This document shows, in pieces, positions 59,260-64,000 of a stretch of 64,000 nucleotides of DNA. Position 1 is the first letter of the stretch. Each line of letters begins with the position of its first letter. The DNA is from Streptomyces radicis (GTDB lineage: Bacteria > Actinomycetota > Actinomycetes > Streptomycetales > Streptomycetaceae). The notes under the pieces were generated by a model. It worked only from the letters and a program-made list of their open reading frames with translations, was not told the origin of the DNA and did not search any database. Made by a program: the position numbers and the translations under genes. The stretch is taken from NCBI RefSeq assembly GCF_003626575.1, contig NZ_RBDY01000001.1, positions 186,001 to 250,000 of the forward strand. Direction: 5' to 3'.

Positions 59260-60411
59260 ATGGCAGCTCACCACCCCTCACCCCTCGGCCGGCGGGCCAT
59301 GCTCGGCGCGGCGGTCGCCGGCGCGGGCGCCGCCGCCCTCCTCGGCACCGCGACCCCCGCGGCCGCCACAGGGCGTGCGGCGGGCCGCGCCGCGACGGAC
59401 GACCTGCGCACGCCGACGGTCGTCGCCCACCGCGGCGCCTCCGGGTACCGCCCCGAGCACACCATGGGCTCCTACCAGCTCGGCCTCGACCTGGGCGCCG
59501 ACATCATCGAGCAGGACCTGGTCCCCACCAAGGACGGGCACCTGGTCTGCCGCCACGAGAACGACATCACCGGCACGACCGACGTGGCCGACCACGCCGA
59601 GTTCGCCGACCGCCGCGCCACCAAGACGGTGGACGGGGTGGAGTTGAACGGCTGGTTCACCGAGGACTTCACGCTCGAGGAGCTCAGAACGCTCAGGGCC
59701 ACCGAGCGCATCCCCGAGCAGCGCCCGAACAACACGCTGTACGACGGCCGTTGGCGCATACCCACCTTCGACGAGGTGCTGCGCTGGGCCGCCGACGAGG
59801 GCCGCCGCCGCGGCCGTCCGGTCTGGCTGTACACCGAGACCAAGCACCCCACCTACTTCCGCTCCATCGGCCTCGGCCTCGAGCGCCCGCTGGCGGACCT
59901 GCTGCGCAGGCACCGGCTGCACCGGGCCGGCGCGCCCGTGATCCTCCAGTCGTTCGAGCCCACCAGCATGGAGCGCCTGGCCGAGCTGGTGGAGACCCCG
60001 CGCGTGGTGCTGTTCTCCTCGGCCGGCTCCCGGCCCTGGGACCTCCAGGAGGCGGGCGACCCGCGCACCGTCGCCGACCTGATCACCCGTAGCGGCCTGC
60101 GGGAGATCTCCGAGTACGCCCAGGGCATCGGCCCGACGCTCGACCTCGTCATCCCCAAGAAGTCCGACGGCTCGCTCGACACCCCCACGCGCCTGGTCCG
60201 CGACGCCCACGACGCCGACCTCCTGGTGCACCCGTACACGGTCCGCAACGAGAACCGTTACCTGCCCGCTGAGTTCCGCCGCGGCGACGACCCGCACGCC
60301 TACGGCGACGTCTTCGGCGCCCTCAACGCCTACTTCGGCACGGGCATCGACGGCGTCTTCGCCGACCACCCCGACACCGCGCTGCTCGCCGCCGCCGACT
60401 TCCGCCGCTGA
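59260..60411 (+). CDS. Secreted glycerophosphodiester phosphodiesterase
   Basis: A 383-residue GDPD/GlpQ-type enzyme hydrolysing glycerophosphodiesters from deacylated phospholipids. The N terminus LGRRAMLGAAVAGAGAAALLG is a Tat-like signal with cleavage near PAAA. The catalytic HRGASGYRPEHT supplies His-Arg and Glu, GADIIEQDLVPTKDG supplies the metal-binding residues, and CRHEND the second His. A GDPD insertion (about residues 150-190) is typical of GlpQ. ATG 59260 follows GGAGAG. Confidence 0.93.
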   Translation: MAAHHPSPLGRRAMLGAAVAGAGAAALLGTATPAAATGRAAGRAATDDLRTPTVVAHRGASGYRPEHTMGSYQLGLDLGADIIEQDLVPTKDGHLVCRHENDITGTTDVADHAEFADRRATKTVDGVELNGWFTEDFTLEELRTLRATERIPEQRPNNTLYDGRWRIPTFDEVLRWAADEGRRRGRPVWLYTETKHPTYFRSIGLGLERPLADLLRRHRLHRAGAPVILQSFEPTSMERLAELVETPRVVLFSSAGSRPWDLQEAGDPRTVADLITRSGLREISEYAQGIGPTLDLVIPKKSDGSLDTPTRLVRDAHDADLLVHPYTVRNENRYLPAEFRRGDDPHAYGDVFGALNAYFGTGIDGVFADHPDTALLAAADFRR

Positions 60412-60686
60412 CCCGGCCGTTCGTCGCCGTGAGCCGTTGGTGAGTCGTCGCGGTGAAACGCCCCGGGGACACCGCGGAAACACCCGGCGAACGGCCGGAC
60501 GCGCTCCGGAGTCGGGAATCTCACAAGCCAGTTGGCTCCCGCACATTCCCCCGGGCCCGCGCCGACCAGCACAATGCAGACGGCGCGGGTCCGACCGACC
60601 CGTGTCGTCAGGGCGAACGTCGGCCGAGGGCGCGGCCTCCCCACCCCTCGAGGCCGGCTCCACACCTCATCAGGAGGCATGCGCAC

Positions 60687-61184
60687 ATGGGCATGAGTGT
60701 GACGATCGACAAGGCGACCGCGCAGGACGCCGAGCACATCCTGAAGCTCCAGTACCTCTGCTACCAGTCGGAGGCCGAGCTCTACGGCGACTACAGCATC
60801 GACCCGCTGACCGAGACCCTCGCCGAGCTGCGCGCCGAGATGGCCGACACGTGCGTGCTCGTGGCCCGGCTCGGCTCCGAGGTCGTCGGCTCCGTCAGGG
60901 GCCGGGTGGACGCGGACGGCACGGCGTGCATCGGCCGCCTCATCGTCCACCCCCGCATGCAGCGCCACGGCCTCGGCGGGCGGCTGCTCGCCGAGATCGA
61001 GCGGCGCCTCGCGGCCGAGCGCGACGCGGCGCGCTACCGGCTGTTCACCGGCCACCGCAGCGAGGGCAACCTGCGGCTTTACCGCAGGCTCGGCTACGCC
61101 CCGGTCGCCACGGAGGAGATCTCCCGGCACATGAGCCTGGTCACCCTGGAGAAGGAGGCGATCCCCGCCGTCGCCGGGGCGTAG
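60687..61184 (+). CDS. GNAT family N-acetyltransferase
   Basis: A 165-residue GNAT. IDKATAQDAEHILKLQ leads in; motif A is IGRLIVHPRMQRHGLGGRLLAEIE and motif B is TGHRSEGNLRLYRRLGYAPV. LYGDYSIDPLTETLAELRAEM resembles small-amine acetyltransferases. The substrate is unknown. ATG 60687 follows AGGAGG at 9 nt; ATG 60693 is possible too. The 275-bp upstream gap shows no other gene. Confidence 0.87.
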   Translation: MGMSVTIDKATAQDAEHILKLQYLCYQSEAELYGDYSIDPLTETLAELRAEMADTCVLVARLGSEVVGSVRGRVDADGTACIGRLIVHPRMQRHGLGGRLLAEIERRLAAERDAARYRLFTGHRSEGNLRLYRRLGYAPVATEEISRHMSLVTLEKEAIPAVAGA

Positions 61185-61224
61185 GCCCTGTCAGGGCGTG
61201 GCATCCGCTCGGGCCCGCCCCGCG

Positions 61225-61659
61225 TCACGCGGGGCCGGGCCCGGCCCTCCTCAGCCACAGCAGCCCCGTGACCGGCAGGATCAGCGGGAAGAAGACATAG
61301 CCGAGGCCGTAGTCCGACCACACGGTCGCGTCGGGGAACGCCGAGGGATCGATGAGCGACCACGTCCCCACGGTCAGCACGCCCACCAGCTCGGCCGCGC
61401 ACGCCACGAGCGCCACGCGCCGCGCGCCCTCCCCGCCCCGCACCAGCGAGACGGTGATGAACGCGTAGACCAGCGCGGCCACCGCCGAGAGCACATACGC
61501 CAGCGGCGCCTCGTCGAAGCGCGTGGTCAGCTGGTACACCGAACGGGACGCCGCGCCCACGGTGAAGACCCCGTAGAGCGTGACCAGCAGCCGCCCGGGC
61601 CCGTGCCTCAGATCGGGACCCGCGGGCTTCGCGGTCCGTTCCGCCGTTCCCTCAGCCAC
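61225..61659 (-). CDS. Four-helix membrane protein (hypothetical)
   Basis: A 144-residue protein with about four membrane segments (LLVTLYGVFTVGAASRSVYQL, VLSAVAALVYAFITVSLV, VALVACAAELVGVLTVGTW and YGLGYVFFPLILPVTGLLWL). No named family is recognised. GTG 61659 is chosen because GGGAGG lies 8 nt upstream; an ATG at 61683 lacks a suitable site. It overlaps the upstream membrane gene by 8 bp, so the two are co-expressed. Confidence 0.75.
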   Translation of the reverse strand: MAEGTAERTAKPAGPDLRHGPGRLLVTLYGVFTVGAASRSVYQLTTRFDEAPLAYVLSAVAALVYAFITVSLVRGGEGARRVALVACAAELVGVLTVGTWSLIDPSAFPDATVWSDYGLGYVFFPLILPVTGLLWLRRAGPGPA

Positions 61660-62029
61660 CGCCGGTGCCTCCCGCCCACACATCCGCGAGCCTCAGCTGG
61701 AGCACGGCGAGCACCAGGGCGCCCGCGGCGACCGTGGCCGAGCCCCAGCGGCTCCGTTCGCCCAACGCCACCACCCCGACCACCGGCAGGCACAGCGGGA
61801 TCGAGACGAGGTACGAGACGAAGACCGCGGTGCCGTCGCCCGCGGGGCGTTCGCCGTTCGACAGCCGCGCCAGCGCGATGACCAGCTGCGCCAGCGTGAG
61901 GAGCAGCACCAGCGCCATCCCGAGGTAGTGCCAGTCCTTGACGGGCTGGCCCCGCAGCGCCGCGTATCCGCACCAGAGGGCCAGCAGCAGCGCGGTCACC
62001 CCGACGGTCACGGTCAGTGGCGTGAGCAT
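61652..62029 (-). CDS. Small integral membrane protein (hypothetical)
   Basis: A 125-residue protein with four probable membrane segments, starting MLTPLTVTVGVTALLLALWCGY. No family is recognised. It overlaps the downstream membrane gene by 8 bp and is divergent from the methionine transporter leader. Joint conservation next to metNI suggests, but does not prove, a transport or membrane role. Confidence 0.75.
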   Translation of the reverse strand: MLTPLTVTVGVTALLLALWCGYAALRGQPVKDWHYLGMALVLLLTLAQLVIALARLSNGERPAGDGTAVFVSYLVSIPLCLPVVGVVALGERSRWGSATVAAGALVLAVLQLRLADVWAGGTGGG

Positions 62030-62402
62030 GCGCCGACTCTAACGGGCCCACGCCGCGCGCCCGTGGGCCGGGGGCGCCTCGTCGGGCGGCGGGCGTTGGC
62101 GACGTGGCGTTGGCCACACCACCACTGTCCGCTACGGGGGCGGAGGGGAACGCGTGTTTTACTGGTGCGTATGACCACGACGAGCAGCCGTTTCCGGTCG
62201 GCCCTGGCAGCCCCGATGCCCGGCGCTCGTTGTTGTTGTCGTATGTGCGACCGCTGAGGGCCCATGACACCCGGCACCACGCGCCCCTGAGCGACCCCGC
62301 CCGTCCCTGATCCCCCTGCCACGCCTCGTCGTGCCCCCGCGTGCGCGCCCGCGCGCCCGTGATCCCGCACGCCCTGGCGCGAGAGAGCCATGGATTCCCT
62401 CT
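62030..62402. promoter_or_regulatory. 373-bp upstream region of metNI with a leader peptide
   Basis: The region holds a 28-codon Cys-rich leader frame (separate entry) starting 232 bp before metN. Promoter-like TTTTACTG lies immediately upstream of that frame. The 145 bp between leader stop and metN are GC-rich with no clear terminator stem or SAM riboswitch that I can recognise. Confidence 0.5.
62171..62257 (+). CDS. Cys-rich leader peptide upstream of metN
   Basis: A 28-codon frame from ATG 62171 to TGA 62255-62257. Its C-terminal half reads GARCCCRMCDR: three consecutive Cys codons, then Arg-Met-Cys. No Shine-Dalgarno is present and the TTTTACT element ends 8 bp before the ATG, so a leaderless transcript is likely. 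Cys-rich leaderless small frames act as cysteine-responsive attenuators upstream of sulfur genes in mycobacteria, and Cys-rich leader peptides are common upstream of Streptomyces sulfur genes. It sits in the leader of a methionine importer, which fits that role. Not tested here. Confidence 0.7.
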   Translation: MTTTSSRFRSALAAPMPGARCCCRMCDR

Positions 62403-63416
62403 GTGATCACCATCAGTGACCTGACGAAGGTCTATCGCGCGCGCGGCCGCGACGTCACCGCGCTCGACGGCGTCAGCCTCCATGTCGAGCCCGGCGAGGT
62501 GCACGGCGTCATAGGCCGCAGCGGAGCGGGGAAGTCCACCCTGATCCGCTGTGTCAACCAGCTGGAGCGCCCCACCTCGGGCACCGTGACCGTCGAAGGG
62601 CGCGACCTGACCGCCCTCGCGGGCAAGGGCAACAGGGCGGGCCGTCCGCTGCGCCGGGCCCGTGGCGGCATCGGCATGATCTTCCAGCACTTCAACCTCC
62701 TCTCCTCGCGCACCGCCCAGGGCAACGTCGAACTCCCGCTGGAGATCCAGGGACTCGGCCGCCGCGAACGCGCCCGCAAGGCCCTCGAGCTGCTCGACCT
62801 CGTCGGCCTCGCCGACCGGGCCCGCGCCCACCCCGCCCAGCTCTCCGGCGGACAGAAGCAGCGCGTCGGCATCGCCAGGGCCCTGGCGGGGGACCCCAAG
62901 GTGCTGCTGTCCGACGAGGCCACATCGGCCCTCGACCCCGAGACCACGGGCTCCGTGCTGCGCCTGCTGCGCGACCTCAACCGGCAGCTCGGCCTGACCG
63001 TCCTGCTCATCACCCACGAGATGGACGTGGTCAAGACGGTCTGCGACTCGGCCTCGCTCATGGAGGACGGCCGCCTCACCGAGTCGGGCCGCGTCGACGA
63101 CCTCCTGGCCACCCCGGGCTCCCGGCTCGCCCACGCGCTGTTCCCGCTCGGCGCCGCCGACCGCGGCCCCGACCGCACGGTGGTCGACCTGACCTTCCAC
63201 GGCGAGGCGGCGGGCGCCCCTGTCATCTCCCGGCTCGCCCGCGTCCACGGCCTCGACGTCTCGATCGTGGGCGCCACCGTGGAGACCGTCGGCACCCGCC
63301 AGATCGGCCGCATGCGCATCGAGCTGCCGGGCCCCGCCGAGAAGAACGCCGCCCCCCTCGCCTTCCTGCGCGACCAGGGCCTCACCGTCGAGCTGCCGGG
63401 GGAGGAGCCCCGATGA
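62403..63416 (+). CDS. metN: Methionine ABC transporter ATP-binding protein
   Basis: A 337-residue ATPase. Walker A GRSGAGKST, Q-loop FQHFNLLSSRTA, signature LSGGQKQRVGIARAL, Walker B VLLSDEATSALDP and H-loop THEMD are all intact. The C-terminal part (about residues 245-337) is a NIL domain, which binds methionine and mediates substrate inhibition in MetN. The 'SDEATSALDP' and the coupled MetI-like permease gene support methionine or methionine-like import. GTG 62403 gives MITISDLTKVY; ribosome-binding site weak. Confidence 0.95.
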   Translation: MITISDLTKVYRARGRDVTALDGVSLHVEPGEVHGVIGRSGAGKSTLIRCVNQLERPTSGTVTVEGRDLTALAGKGNRAGRPLRRARGGIGMIFQHFNLLSSRTAQGNVELPLEIQGLGRRERARKALELLDLVGLADRARAHPAQLSGGQKQRVGIARALAGDPKVLLSDEATSALDPETTGSVLRLLRDLNRQLGLTVLLITHEMDVVKTVCDSASLMEDGRLTESGRVDDLLATPGSRLAHALFPLGAADRGPDRTVVDLTFHGEAAGAPVISRLARVHGLDVSIVGATVETVGTRQIGRMRIELPGPAEKNAAPLAFLRDQGLTVELPGEEPR

Positions 63417-64000
63417 CGTGGGACGAGATGCGGCCCCTGCTCGAACAGGGCACGATCGACACCCTCTACATGGTCGGCTGGGCCACCCTCTACGCCCTCA
63501 TCGGCGGGCTCCCGCTCGGCGTCCTGCTGGTCCTCACCGACCGCGGCCGCCCGCTGGCCAACGTCGTGGTCAACCGGGTCATCGGCGTGATCGTGAACAT
63601 CGGCCGCTCGCTGCCGTTCATCATCCTCATGGTCGCGCTGATCCCGTTCACGCGCTTCGTCGTCGGCACCGCCGTCGGCCCCACCGCGGCCGTCGTGCCG
63701 CTCGCCATCGGCGCCATCCCGTTCTTCGCCCGCCTGGTCGAGACGGCCGTCCGCGAGGTCGACCTCGGCCTGGTCGAGGCCGTGCAGGCCATGGGCGGCT
63801 CCACCTGGACCGTGGTCCTCAAGGTGCTGCTGCCCCAGGCCCTGCCCTCCCTGGTCGCCGGGCTGACCACCACCGTCATCGCCCTCATCGGCTACTCCGC
63901 CATGGCCGGCGCCGCGGGCGGCGGCGGCCTCGGCACCCTCGCCCTCACCTATGGATACCAGCGCTTCGAGAACGGCTTCATGCTCGCCACCGTCGTCGTG
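63413..64000 (+). CDS. metI: Methionine ABC transporter permease, 3' end outside window
   Basis: The first 196 residues of a MetI-type permease. It has at least four membrane helices; the coupling EAA loop is EAVQAMGGSTWTVVLKVLLPQALPSLVAG, and GRSLPFIILMVALIPFTR is the MetI pattern. ATG 63413 overlaps the metN stop (ATGA) with GGAGG upstream. The gene runs off the right edge; a metQ lipoprotein gene would be expected next. Confidence 0.95.
   Translation, partial: MTWDEMRPLLEQGTIDTLYMVGWATLYALIGGLPLGVLLVLTDRGRPLANVVVNRVIGVIVNIGRSLPFIILMVALIPFTRFVVGTAVGPTAAVVPLAIGAIPFFARLVETAVREVDLGLVEAVQAMGGSTWTVVLKVLLPQALPSLVAGLTTTVIALIGYSAMAGAAGGGGLGTLALTYGYQRFENGFMLATVVV

Noticed and set aside
62258..62402. 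SAM or S-box riboswitch upstream of metN
   Set aside because: No conserved helix pattern was recognised; the Cys-rich frame explains the leader better.

Overview
The window is chromosomal DNA of a very high-GC filamentous actinomycete, almost certainly Streptomyces or a close relative. Codon third positions are nearly all G or C, and many genes start with GTG behind GGAGG-type sites. The backbone order (DUF1844 gene, infC-rpmI-rplT, rRNA methylase, orphan histidine kinase, pheS-pheT, argCJBDR, argGH, acyltransferase, metNI) is, as far as I recall, that of the Streptomyces core chromosome. No tRNA, rRNA, CRISPR array, phage or transposase was seen.

Layout. 1-8.2 kb: an aldehyde dehydrogenase cut by the left edge, an SDR, a DUF2510 membrane protein, a mycosin-type protease behind a partner membrane protein, a class A beta-lactamase-like exported hydrolase, SseB, an aquaporin and a DUF1844 protein. 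8.2-15.9 kb: translation block (infC with an AUC start and a terminator-bearing leader, rpmI, rplT, SpoU methylase, PAS histidine kinase, pheS, pheT). 15.9-17.9 kb: divergent NHEJ genes (LigD-type polymerase and Ku). 17.9-23.4 kb: 3-hydroxyacyl-CoA dehydrogenase, a decayed GH74 fragment, a GHL10-type hydrolase, a pseudophosphatase, a DCC protein, a GNAT and a methyltransferase. 23.4-30.1 kb: a tight five-gene minus-strand operon that looks like a terpenoid or meroterpenoid pathway (SHC-like cyclase, UbiA prenyltransferase, P450, Mpo1-like protein, O-methyltransferase fused to a DUF6875-like domain). 30.4-35.4 kb: argCJBDR with 4-bp overlaps behind a promoter embedded in ARG-box-like DNA. 35.3-37.8 kb: a second minus-strand isoprenoid block (ispH, polyprenyl diphosphate synthase, a 3' stump of ispG, a tiny upstream reading frame), so the arginine operon sits between two halves of an isoprenoid gene set.

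37.9-43.8 kb: GNAT, PARG-like macrodomain protein, PNPOx-like protein, argGH with its own ARG-box promoter, and a Gfo/Idh/MocA oxidoreductase. 43.9-56.4 kb: a five-gene operon with stop/start overlaps or very short gaps: DUF4132-type protein, a 1675-residue protein, a MoxR AAA ATPase, a DUF5682-VWA fusion and a SWIM zinc-finger protein. It is the actinobacterial counterpart of the little-studied E. coli yeh locus and of MoxR/VWA ternary systems, and is the strongest candidate for an under-described biological system here. 56.4-64 kb: alpha/beta hydrolase, aldo/keto reductase, acyltransferase, glycerophosphodiesterase, GNAT, two small membrane proteins, then the methionine ABC importer genes metN-metI behind a leaderless-looking Cys-rich leader peptide, cut by the right edge.

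The terpenoid genes could work together as follows: IspH and the polyprenyl synthase supply prenyl diphosphate, UbiA attaches it to an acceptor or acts on it directly, the DXDD cyclase folds the chain, and the P450 and methyltransferase decorate it. That scheme is inference.
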